Assembly (NCBI RefSeq): GCF_001431415.1
Contig: NZ_LDJI01000026.1
Span: forward strand, 119,062-183,061
Direction: 5' to 3'
Length of the DNA stretch: 64,000 nt
Origin: Stenotrophomonas humi
GTDB taxonomy: Bacteria > Pseudomonadota > Gammaproteobacteria > Xanthomonadales > Xanthomonadaceae
The notes below the pieces were generated by a model. The model was not told the origin of the DNA. It did no database searches and saw only the letters and a list, made by a program, of their open reading frames with translations. Shown in pieces: positions 28,282 to 37,103 of this stretch. A program made the translations under genes and the position numbers. Each line of letters begins with the position of its first letter. Position 1 is the first letter of the stretch.

Positions 28282-31047
28282 ATGTTGGACATCAAGCGCA
28301 ACCTGTTGAGCGTGGCACTTGCATCTGCGATCACACTGACCGCCACCGGCGTGCAGGCTCAGACCGCGGACGAAGCAGCCAAGAACAAAGCCAAGGCCGA
28401 AGCAACCGACCTGGACACCGTTACGGTGACCGGCATCCGTCGCGGCATCGAGAGCGCCATCTCGGTCAAGCGTGATTCCACCTCGATCGTCGAGGCCATC
28501 TCGGCCGAAGACATCGGCAAGCTGCCGGACGTGAGCATCGCCGAATCCATCGCCCGCCTGCCCGGCCTTGCCGCCCAGCGCGTGGCCGGCCGCGCTCAGG
28601 TGATCAGCGTGCGCGGCCTGTCGCCCGACTTCGCCACCACCCTGCTCAACGGCCGGGAAATGGTCAGCACCGGTGACAACCGCAGCGTCGAGTTCGACCA
28701 GTACCCGTCCGAGCTGATCAGCGGCGTCACCGTGTACAAGACCCCCGATGCCGGGCTGGTCGGCCAGGGTCTGTCCGGCACGCTGGACATGCAGACCGTG
28801 CGCCCGCTGAGCTATGGCGACCGCGTCATCGCCATCAGCGGCCGCTACCAGAAGAACTCGCTGGGCGAAGCCGCCGGCGAAGACCCCTATGGCAACCGCA
28901 TCAACGCCAGCTTCGTCGACAAGTTCGCCGACGACACCATCGGCCTGGCCATCGGTTACTCCCATTCGGAGATGTCCAAGCAGGAAAACCAGGTGGGCCT
29001 GTATGAGCCCTGGCAGGCCGTGGGCGACAATTGGCGACCGGGCGTTGCTGCCGGCACCTACTACTCCGACGGCATCAAGGCACTGCGCCGCACCGGCCAG
29101 GCCAAGCGTGACGGTGTGATGGCGACCCTGCAGTTCCGGCCCAACAACAGCTGGACCAGCACGCTGGACACGTTCTACACCAAGGCCAAGGAGTACGACA
29201 CCGCCAACCAGATGGAAATCCATCTGGGCGACTACAACGGCGGCTACGATCGCCTGAACGTAACCGACGTGGTCGTCAACGGCAACGGCAGCTTCGTCAG
29301 CGGCGTGGCGCACAACGTCTACCCGCTGGTGCGCGGCATGTACAACCACCGCGAAGACAGCATCAAGGCATTCGGCTGGAACAACGAATTCACCTTTGGC
29401 GATGTCCGCCTGGTGGCCGACATCAGCTGGTCCAAGGCCGAGCGCGACGAGATCAACCTGGAGAACAACCTGCAGCTGTTGCCGGCTCCAGCGCTGGATT
29501 CGGTGACGCTCAACTACGGCGGCAAGTTCCCGCAGTTCACGCCGGGCCGGGATTATTCCGACTACAGCAAGCTGTTCCTGACCAACACCATCTACGGCTC
29601 CGGCTACGGCAAGACCCCGCATGTGGATGATGAGTTGAAGGGATTCAAGCTGGCGGTCACATTCCCGGCGCCGGATGGTTTCAACTGGTTCTCCGACATC
29701 GACTTCGGCGTCAATTACGCCGACCGCAGCAAGGACAAGACCCAGGCAGAGGGCAACATCAACCTCGGCGCACAGGGCATCACCAGCATCGCCGCCGATC
29801 TGCAGTACAAGCCGGTCAACCTGGGTTTTGCCGGCGCAGGCCACATTCCGGCCTGGAACGTGCCGGGCGCCGTGGCCCGCTACATGGTGTTCAACCCGAC
29901 CACCACCGAGAGCTACCTGATTCCCAAGCAATGGACGGTGGACGAGGAGATCACCACCACCTTCCTGCGCGCCAACATCAGCACGCAGATTGGCTCGGTC
30001 CCGGTGCGCGGCAATATCGGCATCCAGGCCCAGCACGTACGCCAGTCGTCCAACTCGAACTACTGGGACGGCGGGCAGCCGGTCGGCAGCCAGGTCATCC
30101 CGATCAAGGATGGCAAGAGCTACATCGATTTCCTGCCCAGCCTGAACCTGGCATTCGAACTGCCGGCCGAGAACACCATCCGCTTCGCCATGGCCCGCCA
30201 GGTCGCTCGCCCGCGTGTGGATGAGCTGCGTGCATCGATGGAGTTCGGCGTGGACACCAACAAGGGTGAGCCCGGCGCCAGCGGCGGCAACCCGAACCTG
30301 GATCCGTGGGTGGCCAACGCGGTCGATCTGTCCTGGGAAAAATACTTCGGCAACAAGGCGTACGTGTCTGCCGCGGTGTTCTACAAGGACCTGAAGACCT
30401 ACATCTACACCGAAAAGCGTGATGGCTACGATTTCACCGAACAGGTGGATGCATGGCTGCTGGCCAATGGCATCAGCCTGCCGCCGGGGGTGGTGGTGGA
30501 CAAGACCGGCACCTATACCGCGCCGTTCAACGGCAACGGTGGCACCCTGCGTGGTGCCGAGCTGACCGCTTCGCTGCCACTGGACATGTTCTTCGACAGC
30601 CTGCGTGGTTTCGGCATCGTGGCCAGCGCCAGTTTCAACGACAGTGACATCAGCATCCTGCCCGACCCGGCCACCACGTCCAGCGTGGGCTCCGAGCCGA
30701 TCATGCTGCCGGGCCTGTCCAAGCGCGTGTACAACTTCACCGCCTACTACGAGAACAGCGGCTTTGAAGTGCGTGTGAACCAGCGCAAGCGCTCGGATTT
30801 CATCGGCGAGATCGGCAACTTCAACGGCGCGCGTACCCTGCGTTACGTCAAGGGCGAGGACGTGCTGGATGCACAGGTCGGCTACAGCTTCGCCGACGGC
30901 ACGATGTTCAAGGGATTGAGCCTGTTCCTGCAGGCCAGCAACCTCACCAACTCCAAGTATGAAACCTACGCCGGCAGCGAAGATCGCCCGCTGGAAACGG
31001 TGGAATGGGGCCGTACCTACCAGGTGGGTGTGAACTACAAGTTCTGA
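28282..31047 (+). CDS. TonB-dependent outer-membrane receptor, maltodextrin type
   Basis: A 921-residue outer-membrane receptor. A signal peptide ends at GVQA|QTA. A TonB-box-like segment LDTVTVTGIRRGIESAISVK and a plug domain follow (VEAISAEDIGKLPDVSIAES, ISVRGLSPDFATTLLNGREM). The 22-strand barrel ends with VGVNYKF, the usual aromatic C-terminus. The plug is of the GIRRGIE...GKLPDVSIAESI class common to carbohydrate receptors such as Caulobacter MalA. Surrounding amylase, GH97, GH13 and sugar symporter genes make maltodextrin the likely substrate. It has its own promoter region with an operator-like palindrome, and a strong terminator at 31076-31100. Confidence 0.92.
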   Translation: MLDIKRNLLSVALASAITLTATGVQAQTADEAAKNKAKAEATDLDTVTVTGIRRGIESAISVKRDSTSIVEAISAEDIGKLPDVSIAESIARLPGLAAQRVAGRAQVISVRGLSPDFATTLLNGREMVSTGDNRSVEFDQYPSELISGVTVYKTPDAGLVGQGLSGTLDMQTVRPLSYGDRVIAISGRYQKNSLGEAAGEDPYGNRINASFVDKFADDTIGLAIGYSHSEMSKQENQVGLYEPWQAVGDNWRPGVAAGTYYSDGIKALRRTGQAKRDGVMATLQFRPNNSWTSTLDTFYTKAKEYDTANQMEIHLGDYNGGYDRLNVTDVVVNGNGSFVSGVAHNVYPLVRGMYNHREDSIKAFGWNNEFTFGDVRLVADISWSKAERDEINLENNLQLLPAPALDSVTLNYGGKFPQFTPGRDYSDYSKLFLTNTIYGSGYGKTPHVDDELKGFKLAVTFPAPDGFNWFSDIDFGVNYADRSKDKTQAEGNINLGAQGITSIAADLQYKPVNLGFAGAGHIPAWNVPGAVARYMVFNPTTTESYLIPKQWTVDEEITTTFLRANISTQIGSVPVRGNIGIQAQHVRQSSNSNYWDGGQPVGSQVIPIKDGKSYIDFLPSLNLAFELPAENTIRFAMARQVARPRVDELRASMEFGVDTNKGEPGASGGNPNLDPWVANAVDLSWEKYFGNKAYVSAAVFYKDLKTYIYTEKRDGYDFTEQVDAWLLANGISLPPGVVVDKTGTYTAPFNGNGGTLRGAELTASLPLDMFFDSLRGFGIVASASFNDSDISILPDPATTSSVGSEPIMLPGLSKRVYNFTAYYENSGFEVRVNQRKRSDFIGEIGNFNGARTLRYVKGEDVLDAQVGYSFADGTMFKGLSLFLQASNLTNSKYETYAGSEDRPLETVEWGRTYQVGVNYKF

Positions 31048-31075
31048 GCCAGAACAGATTTTCGGCAATACAGAG

Positions 31076-31100
31076 CCCGCTGCTTAAGCAGCGGGTTTTT
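31076..31100 (+). terminator. Rho-independent terminator of the TonB-dependent receptor gene
   Basis: CCCGCTGCTTAAGCAGCGGG (31076-31095) is a perfect 20-bp palindrome, immediately followed by TTTTT. It lies 29 bp after the receptor stop. Confidence 0.92.
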
Positions 31101-31144
31101 CGTTGTTCTGGGAACCCAAAAGCTCCAATGCAGACTCCGTATTT

Positions 31145-31255
31145 GTAGCCCAGGCAAGTAAAGCGCACCCAGAGCATATCGACACCGTAGCCGACACACC
31201 GGCAGTTCATGTGCCGAGAGTGAGTCCCCGGGTGCACGTTGCATAACCGGGCTAC
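31145..31255. repeat. Degenerate GTAGCCC...GGGCTAC intergenic repeat
   Basis: GTAGCCC at 31145-31151 is matched by GGGCTAC at 31249-31255. The inner flanks are imperfect complements (AAGCGCACCC against GGGTGCACGTT). This is the pattern of a small non-autonomous repeat common in gammaproteobacteria, here decayed. It occupies the 425-bp gap 31048-31472, which contains no gene. Confidence 0.6.
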
Positions 31256-31341
31256 GACCGGGCGCGAAGCCAACGATCTGAAAAACGAGGCGTCCTTCGT
31301 CGGAGTGCGATGTGGTATCCGCCTTCGGAGGCGATGCGGGC

Positions 31342-31364
31342 TTCGCGGCTGAAGCCGCTCCTAC
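31342..31364. repeat. Single copy of the GTAGGAGCGGCTTCAGCCGCGAA repeat
   Basis: Present in reverse orientation (TTCGCGGCTGAAGCC, then GCTCCTAC). It contains its own hairpin, GCGGCTGAAGCCGC. Related copies are at 41328-41350 and 41402-41424 and, more degenerate, at 21578-21697. Confidence 0.75.
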
Positions 31365-31472
31365 GCGATAGCCGCGCCCTCTCTCGTCTTGCGGAAAAGA
31401 GGCATAAAACAACAAACCAAAGAAAAAGGCGGAGACAAGATCTCCGCCTTCCATGAAACCTGCCAAAAAGCC

Positions 31473-33086
31473 TCAACCCTGACGCGCGCAGTACACCGCA
31501 TGACCCGGCAGCATCAATGCATCGCCATCAACATGACCAGCGACCGGCCCCGGCAATGCCACTGCCTGCCACTGTCCCGGCGGCAACGCATGCCGCACTG
31601 CTTCTCCAGACAGGTTGAACGCCAGCAGCAACACCTCATCACCCAGGCTGCGCTCGAATATCAACACCGGCTCGGCGCTGTCGACGAAACGGATCGCGCC
31701 TTCCACCAGTGCAGGCTGCGTCTTTCGCCACGCCAGGAACGCACGGAATGCCTGCAGTACCGAATCGTCCGCCGCTTCCTGCGCCTGTACCGACATCGCA
31801 CGATGCTCTGCGGGAATCGGCAGCCACGGCTTGCCGGTCGTGAAGCCGGCCAATGCACCCTCGGTCCACGGCATCGGCGTGCGGCATCCGTCACGGCCCT
31901 TGAAATTCGGCCAGAAGGTGATGCCGTACGGATCCTGCAATGCCTCGAACGGCACATCGGCCTCGCCCAGGCCCAGTTCTTCACCCTGGTAGATGCACAC
32001 CGAACCGCGCAGGGAACACACCAGCGCTGCCAGCATGCGTGCCAACCGCGGATTGGCCGGATGGCCACCCCAGCGCGTCACCGCACGCTGCACGTCATGG
32101 TTGGACACCGCCCAGCACGGCCAGCCATCCAGCATCGTGGCTTCCAGCTTTTCCACCGTATTGCGGATGTAGGCCACGCTGTAGTCATCCACCAGCAGCT
32201 CGAAGCTGTAGCCCATGTGCAGGCGGCCCGGCGCGGTGTACTCGGCGGTGGTGGCCAGCGAATCCTCCGAGGAGATCTCACCCAGCGTCACCGCGCCCGG
32301 ATACTGGTCCAGCAGTGCGCGCAGGCGCTCCAGGAAACCGATGTTCTCCGGCCGGGTGTTGTTGAAGTAGTGGTACTGGAACGCATACGGGTTGTCCGGG
32401 CTGAAGCCCCGGCCCAGGCGTTGATCTTCCGGCTTGGGCGGGTTGTCACGCAGCTGCGCGTCGTGGAAGCAGAAGTTGATCGAATCCAATCGAAAACCAT
32501 CCACGCCCCGGTCCAGCCAGAACTGCACGTAATCCAGCGTGGCCTGCTGCACGGCCGGATTGTGGAAATCCAGGTCCGGCTGCGAGGACAGGAAGTTGTG
32601 CAGGTAGTACTGGCGGCGGCGCGGCTCCCAGCGCCAGGCTACCCCGCCGAAGATCGACAGCCAGTTGTTGGGCGGCGTGCCGTCTTCACGCGCATCGGCC
32701 CACACGTACCAATCGGCCTTGGGGTTGTCGCGGCTTTCGCGGCTTTCCTTGAACCAGGCGTGGTCCACCGAGGTGTGACTGAACACCTGGTCGATCATCA
32801 CCTTCAGCCCCAGCGCATGCGCCTTGGCCAGCAGCCGGTCGAAATCGGCCAGATTGCCGAACAACGGGTCGACATCGCGCTGGTCGGCGATGTCATAGCC
32901 GAAATCGGCCATCGGCGACTTGAAGAACGGCGACACCCAGATCGCGTCCACGCCCAGCGAGGCGATGTAATCCAGGCGTTCGATGATGCCCGGCAGGTCG
33001 CCCACGCCGTCACCGTTGGTATCCAGGAAGCTGCGCGGATAAATCTGGTAGATGACGGCACCACGCCACCATGAAGTCTTCGACAT
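31473..33086 (-). CDS. GH13 alpha-glucosidase (XgtA-like)
   Basis: A 537-residue cytosolic alpha-glucosidase/oligo-1,4-glucosidase of GH13, with no signal peptide. It starts MSKTSWWRGAVIYQIYPRSF. Length and motif positions match XgtA, the alpha-glucosyl-transferring alpha-glucosidase of Xanthomonas campestris. The catalytic residues are Asp201 in GFRLDSINF, Glu270 in TLGEISSED and Asp330 in VSNHDVQRA. It should hydrolyse imported maltose/maltodextrins and may transglucosylate onto alcohols or phenols as XgtA does. ATG 33086 has GGAGGGGG upstream. It is read leftwards towards the receptor gene, and its promoter region carries copy 3 of the TGCATACGTATTCA element. Confidence 0.94.
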   Translation of the reverse strand: MSKTSWWRGAVIYQIYPRSFLDTNGDGVGDLPGIIERLDYIASLGVDAIWVSPFFKSPMADFGYDIADQRDVDPLFGNLADFDRLLAKAHALGLKVMIDQVFSHTSVDHAWFKESRESRDNPKADWYVWADAREDGTPPNNWLSIFGGVAWRWEPRRRQYYLHNFLSSQPDLDFHNPAVQQATLDYVQFWLDRGVDGFRLDSINFCFHDAQLRDNPPKPEDQRLGRGFSPDNPYAFQYHYFNNTRPENIGFLERLRALLDQYPGAVTLGEISSEDSLATTAEYTAPGRLHMGYSFELLVDDYSVAYIRNTVEKLEATMLDGWPCWAVSNHDVQRAVTRWGGHPANPRLARMLAALVCSLRGSVCIYQGEELGLGEADVPFEALQDPYGITFWPNFKGRDGCRTPMPWTEGALAGFTTGKPWLPIPAEHRAMSVQAQEAADDSVLQAFRAFLAWRKTQPALVEGAIRFVDSAEPVLIFERSLGDEVLLLAFNLSGEAVRHALPPGQWQAVALPGPVAGHVDGDALMLPGHAVYCARQG

Positions 33087-33177
33087 TGACCGCCCCCTCC
33101 GGGCTTCATTGCCCCCAAAGGGGCCGCAAAACGTATGTCGGCCAGCTTAGCGGCGACGCTTTGCCGGTGGTGCTGCT

Positions 33178-33191
33178 TGCATACGTATTCA
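33178..33191. promoter_or_regulatory. Operator-like element TGCATACGTATTCA (copy 3)
   Basis: Identical to copy 1 at 25774 and the complement of copy 2 at 28132. It lies 92 bp upstream of the XgtA-like alpha-glucosidase start and 86 bp upstream of ispB on the other strand. By gene content it most likely serves the glucosidase. Confidence 0.78.
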
Positions 33192-33244
33192 CTGCCACCG
33201 GCCCGATTGCCAGCCCTCCACGCCAGTCTTTCGCCCGCACCGCC

Positions 33245-33250
33245 TATAAT
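33245..33250 (+). promoter_or_regulatory. -10 box TATAAT of ispB
   Basis: A consensus TATAAT lies 27 bp upstream of the ispB ATG. No good -35 hexamer is visible at the usual spacing, so only the -10 element is claimed. Confidence 0.55.
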
Positions 33251-33276
33251 CGCCCGGTACCCCAAGAAGCAACCGT

Positions 33277-34275
33277 ATGAGCCTCGTCGAAGACCTCCGC
33301 CCCGCGCTGGGCCTGCCCGCCATCCAGACCCTTGCCGCACCGGACATGGCCGCCGTCGATGCCCTGATCCGCCGGCGCCTGTCCTCCGACGTGGTACTGA
33401 TCAACCAGATCGCCGACCACATCATCTCCGCCGGGGGCAAGCGCCTGCGGCCGATGCTGGTGATGCTGGCCGGCCATGCGGTAGGCGGCGCCGGTCCGGA
33501 GCACCACCAGCTGGCGGCGATCATCGAGTTCATCCACACCTCCACCCTGCTGCACGATGACGTGGTCGACGAATCGGACCTGCGCCGTGGCCGCAGCACC
33601 GCCAACGCCTTGTGGGGCAACGCGCCAAGCGTGCTGGTCGGCGACTTCCTGTACTCGCGCAGCTTCCAGCTGATGGTCGAGCTGGACCGCATGCCGGTGA
33701 TGCGGATCCTGGCCGACACCACCAACCGCATCGCCGAAGGTGAAGTGCTGCAGCTGCTGCACGTCCACAACCCGGACACCGACGAAGCCGCCTACCTGCG
33801 CGTGATCGAGCGCAAGACCGCCGTGCTGTTTGCCGCCGGCACCCGCCTCGGCGCGCTGGCCACCGGTGCCGACGAGCTTGTACAGCAGAAGCTGTACGAC
33901 TACGGCATGAACCTGGGTTATGCCTTCCAGATCGCCGACGACGTGCTGGATTACTCGGCCAATGCCGACGAGCTGGGCAAGAACCTGGGCGACGACCTGG
34001 CCGAAGGCAAGGCCACCCTGCCGCTGATCCACGCGATGGCCCATTCGGACGCCGCCACCCGCCAGCGCCTGCGCGAGATCGTGCAGGACGGCGACGCCAG
34101 TGCCATGCCGGAGGTGCTGTCCGCCATCCATGCAACCGGCGGCCTGGAATACAGCCGCAAGCGCGCGGTGGAATACGCTGATGCCGCCGAGCAGGCGCTG
34201 GCAGGCCTGCCCGAATGCGACGCCATCGCCGCGCTGCGCGGTCTGGCCCGCTACGCGGTCGAACGCAGTCACTGA
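33277..34275 (+). CDS. ispB: Octaprenyl/polyprenyl diphosphate synthase
   Basis: A 332-residue trans-prenyltransferase that builds the C40 side chain of ubiquinone from isopentenyl diphosphate. The first Asp-rich motif is LLHDDVVDESDLRRGR and the second is FQIADDVLDY; GGKRLRPMLVML is the usual substrate-binding stretch. It starts MSLVEDLRPALGL at ATG 33277, with TATAAT close upstream. The small HhH gene follows after 4 bp and is probably co-transcribed. Chain length cannot be proved from sequence, but the family and genome context favour octaprenyl. Confidence 0.95.
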   Translation: MSLVEDLRPALGLPAIQTLAAPDMAAVDALIRRRLSSDVVLINQIADHIISAGGKRLRPMLVMLAGHAVGGAGPEHHQLAAIIEFIHTSTLLHDDVVDESDLRRGRSTANALWGNAPSVLVGDFLYSRSFQLMVELDRMPVMRILADTTNRIAEGEVLQLLHVHNPDTDEAAYLRVIERKTAVLFAAGTRLGALATGADELVQQKLYDYGMNLGYAFQIADDVLDYSANADELGKNLGDDLAEGKATLPLIHAMAHSDAATRQRLREIVQDGDASAMPEVLSAIHATGGLEYSRKRAVEYADAAEQALAGLPECDAIAALRGLARYAVERSH

Positions 34276-34279
34276 GTTC

Positions 34280-34528
34280 ATGGCAGTGGCCCACGGCTTC
34301 AGCGATGAAGAACGCGCCGTGCTGTTGGCGGTGAAGGGCGTCGGCGCCACCGTGGTTGCCCGGCTGGAGCAGCTGGGCTTTCAGTCATTGGCGCAGCTGG
34401 CGCAGGCCGAGCCGGTGGATATCGTTTCCCAGGCATCAGCCATGCTTGGCAGCAGCTGCTGGCGCAACAGCCCGCAGGCACGCGCCGCGATCAGCGGCGC
34501 GGTCGAGGCCGCCCGAAACCAGCCATAG
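34280..34528 (+). CDS. Small helix-hairpin-helix protein
   Basis: An 82-residue protein starting MAVAHGFSDEERAVLLAVKG. The stretch LLAVKGVGATVVARLEQLGF is a helix-hairpin-helix motif (KGVGxTVxxRLExLG), as found in non-specific DNA-binding or scaffold modules. It begins 4 bp after the ispB stop and should be co-transcribed with it. Beyond possible nucleic-acid binding, no function can be assigned. Confidence 0.75.
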   Translation: MAVAHGFSDEERAVLLAVKGVGATVVARLEQLGFQSLAQLAQAEPVDIVSQASAMLGSSCWRNSPQARAAISGAVEAARNQP

Positions 34529-34585
34529 CGCGGAGCCATGCTCCGCGGAGGCCGTGTCGGCCATGCCCCGATGCAGGGCATGGCC
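34529..34585. repeat. Two consecutive perfect hairpins after the ispB unit
   Basis: CGCGGAGC-CAT-GCTCCGCG (34529-34547) is followed by GGCCATGCCC (34559-34568) paired with GGGCATGGCC (34576-34585). Both lie between the convergent HhH and dienelactone hydrolase genes, so they probably end transcription or protect 3' ends in both directions. Neither has a U-tract. Confidence 0.6.
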
Positions 34586-34600
34586 AGGCACCATGGGCCA

Positions 34601-35398
34601 TCAATCGCCGAGACGTTCTTCCAGGAAGTTGTCCATCATCTTCCATGCGCGCTTGGCTGCACGCGGATCGTACAGACAGCCCGGCGGGCTGTTGGCATCG
34701 GATTCGGCGAAGCAATGCACCGCACCGCTGAAATTGACGAACTGCCAATCCGCCCCGGCACCATCCATCTCCTTGCCAAAGGCGCTGATGTCTTCCGCAG
34801 TAATGCCCTGATCAGCGGCGCCGTTGAGCACCAGGATCGGTACTTTGCCAGTGCCTGCTGCGGCCGGAGCCGGCGTGGAAAGCCCGCCATGCAGGCTCAC
34901 AACGCCTGCCAACGGCATGCCCGCGCGGGCCATTTCCAACACGGTGGTACCGCCGAAGCAGAAGCCGACCGCGGCGATGTGACCGGCATCCAAAGGTGCC
35001 CTGCCCGCCTGCGCTTTCAATGCTTCCAGTGCTGCGTTGGCGCGTGCGCGCAGCAACGCGCGGTCATCGCGCAAAGGCTTGGACGCTGCAGCGGCTTCGG
35101 TATTGTCCTTGGGGCGTACGTTCTTGCCGTAGACATCAGCGACCAGCACCACGTAATCGTCGCCGGCAATCTGCGTGGCCTTGTCGATGGCCGATGCGTT
35201 GACGCCCTTCCAGTTGGGCACCATCACCACGCCCGGACGGCGTGCATCGCCTTCGTCGTCGTAGACCAGCACGCCACTGTAGGTCGCACCGTCGTGCTGC
35301 CATTCCACCGGGCGCTGCTGCATCTTGGCCCACGCCGGCAGTGCTGCCAACACGCACAACGCCATCACTGCCAACTGCCACTGTCGAGCTGCTCGCAT
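34601..35398 (-). CDS. Exported dienelactone hydrolase family protein
   Basis: A 265-residue alpha/beta hydrolase of the dienelactone hydrolase family with an N-terminal signal peptide ending PAWA|KMQ. The nucleophile is Cys in AAVGFCFGGTTVLEMAR, the acid is in LNGAADQGI and the histidine in FSGAVHCFAE. VLVADVYGKNVRP is also typical of the family. The periplasmic location differs from classical catechol-pathway enzymes, so a general ester or lactone hydrolase is more likely. ATG 35398 has GGAG 7 nt upstream. Convergent with ispB-HhH. Confidence 0.9.
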   Translation of the reverse strand: MRAARQWQLAVMALCVLAALPAWAKMQQRPVEWQHDGATYSGVLVYDDEGDARRPGVVMVPNWKGVNASAIDKATQIAGDDYVVLVADVYGKNVRPKDNTEAAAASKPLRDDRALLRARANAALEALKAQAGRAPLDAGHIAAVGFCFGGTTVLEMARAGMPLAGVVSLHGGLSTPAPAAAGTGKVPILVLNGAADQGITAEDISAFGKEMDGAGADWQFVNFSGAVHCFAESDANSPPGCLYDPRAAKRAWKMMDNFLEERLGD

Positions 35399-35448
35399 GG
35401 GACTGCTCCGGTTTGCTGGGTTTGCCGAAGTCTACGGCTAAAAGCTGC

Positions 35449-35672
35449 CCTCACCCCAACCCCTCTCCCGCACGCAGGAGAGGGGCTAGTGCACTACGAG
35501 CCGAAGCAATCCGAGACCTCTCCCGCACACGGAGAGGGGTTAGTGCACTACGAGCCAAAACAATCCGAGCCATCTCCCGCACACGGAGAGGGGTTAGTGC
35601 ACTAAGAGCCGAAGCAATCCGAGCCCCTCTCCCGTTCACGGGAGAGGGGTTGGGGTGAGGGGAGGCTTCTAA
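35449..35672. repeat. Tandem array of about 55-bp units built on a CTCTCCC/GGGAGAG hairpin
   Basis: Four hairpin units begin at about 35462, 35517, 35571 and 35626. The first three share the tail GTGCACTACGAGCCGAAGC plus AATCCGAG with few changes. The outer ends CCCTCACCCCAACCCCTCTC and GAGAGGGGTTGGGGTGAGGG are inverted complements, so the whole array looks like one intergenic hairpin repeat whose centre has been tandemly expanded. It lies just beyond the murD2 stop. Confidence 0.85.
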
Positions 35673-35696
35673 CTAAAGAAGCCCAACCACCAACCC

Positions 35697-37103
35697 TCAA
35701 CCCACACCCAATCCCGGAATCGCACTGATGCTGTCCGGATCAAACCCGGCCAGTTCGGCGAAATGGCGACCGCGCGCCACATAATCCTTGTAGGCACCAA
35801 AGCTCGGCGCACCCGGTGACAACAGCACTACGCCGCCCTGCGCGCCCAGCGCTGCACGTGCCAGCTCCAGCGCATGCGGCAGATCACCCGCCGCATGCAG
35901 GCCGAACCGACCTTCGTCGGCCAAGGGTTGCAGCAAAGCGTGAATCCGTGGGCCGTTGCTGCCCATGGTCACGATCTCCACCGGCGCGTTGTCGCGCATG
36001 TGCTCGGCGAAGTCATGCCAGTCCACACCGCGATCATGGCCACCGACCAGCAGCGCAATGCGCTGTCCGGCAAAGCAATCCAGCGCGGCCAACGAGGCGT
36101 GCGGCGTGGTGCTGATCGAATCGTTGACCCAACGCAGGCCATCGCGTTCACCCAGCAGCTGCAGACGATTCGGCAACGGACGGAAGCTCTGCACTGCCGG
36201 TGCCAACGCAACGGCATCCAGGCCCAATGCTTCCAGTGCGGCCAGCACCGCACACAGGTTCCCGCGATTGTGGCGCCCCGGCAGCGGTGTGTTCGACGTA
36301 TCGAACACCGCCTGCGTACCGCGATGCACTACCTCGCCGACCATATGCCAGCCTTCGGGCTGGTTGAACCACACGATCTGGCTGTGCGGCAAGTGCAGCG
36401 CGCGCAGGTGTTCGTCGGCGGCATTAAGCACCGCGACGCGTGGATGTCCGCCGGTCACCAGCGACAGCTTGTCGTCGATGTAGCGCTGTTCGCTGCCGTG
36501 CCAATCCAGATGCTCTGGAAAGATGTTCAGCACGATCGCTACGTCCGGGCGCGTGCCACTGCGGGCCACCTCGCCGGTCTGGTAACTGGACAACTCCACC
36601 GCCCAGTATTCCGGTGCTGGCTGCGGGTCCAATACTTCCAGCAGCGGCAAGCCGATGTTGCCGACCAGGCCGGTACGGTGCCCCGCCACGCGCAGCAGGT
36701 GCGCCAGCAGCGAGGTAGTGGTGCTCTTGCCCTTTGTGCCGGTCACGCACGCCGTGTTGGGCAGGTTGCCGTCGGCATCGGCGTGTTCGCTGAACCACAG
36801 CGAGGTACCGCCGATGAATTGCGTACCCTGGGCCGTCGCCTGCTGCGCTTCGGGCTTGTAAGGGCTGATGCCCGGCGATTTCACCACCACGTCGAAACGC
36901 GACAATGCCTCGCCAGTTACTTCGGTTTCCACCTGCAGCGCGCCACCGGTTTCGGCGTGCGCGCCATCGGCTTCAGCCGCCGGGCAGAACAGCGTCAGGG
37001 GCAGTTGTGGCAGGCGCTCATGCAATACAGCAAACGCGGCACGGCCCTCGCGCCCCCAGCCCCACAATGCGACGCGCTTGCCTTCAAGCTGCGAAATTCG
37101 CAC
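35697..37103 (-). CDS. murD2: UDP-MurNAc-L-Ala:L-glutamate ligase MurD2
   Basis: A 468-residue Mur ligase that adds L-Glu, rather than D-Glu, to UDP-MurNAc-L-Ala; MurL then epimerises the product. The ATP motif [18 protein letters not shown], the [10 protein letters not shown] and [12 protein letters not shown] segments, and [17 protein letters not shown] are as in Xanthomonas MurD2. Start: GTG 37103 ([20 protein letters not shown]) has GGGAG 7 nt upstream and matches the family N-terminus, so it is preferred to an upstream start at 37145. It overlaps the murL end by 20 bp, indicating translational coupling. The repeat array at 35449 lies 3' of it. Confidence 0.93.
   Translation of the reverse strand: MRISQLEGKRVALWGWGREGRAAFAVLHERLPQLPLTLFCPAAEADGAHAETGGALQVETEVTGEALSRFDVVVKSPGISPYKPEAQQATAQGTQFIGGTSLWFSEHADADGNLPNTACVTGTKGKSTTTSLLAHLLRVAGHRTGLVGNIGLPLLEVLDPQPAPEYWAVELSSYQTGEVARSGTRPDVAIVLNIFPEHLDWHGSEQRYIDDKLSLVTGGHPRVAVLNAADEHLRALHLPHSQIVWFNQPEGWHMVGEVVHRGTQAVFDTSNTPLPGRHNRGNLCAVLAALEALGLDAVALAPAVQSFRPLPNRLQLLGERDGLRWVNDSISTTPHASLAALDCFAGQRIALLVGGHDRGVDWHDFAEHMRDNAPVEIVTMGSNGPRIHALLQPLADEGRFGLHAAGDLPHALELARAALGAQGGVVLLSPGAPSFGAYKDYVARGRHFAELAGFDPDSISAIPGLGVG

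Noticed and set aside
28084..31068. 994-codon open frame on the minus strand opposite the TonB receptor
   Set aside because: Antisense of a receptor with signal peptide, plug and barrel. The apparent protein has no family features and would run through the operator and terminator.
35449..35672. Possible CRISPR array, because of regular 55-bp spacing
   Set aside because: The whole unit is repeated, with no unique spacers, and it is built from a hairpin element found singly elsewhere; no cas genes are present.
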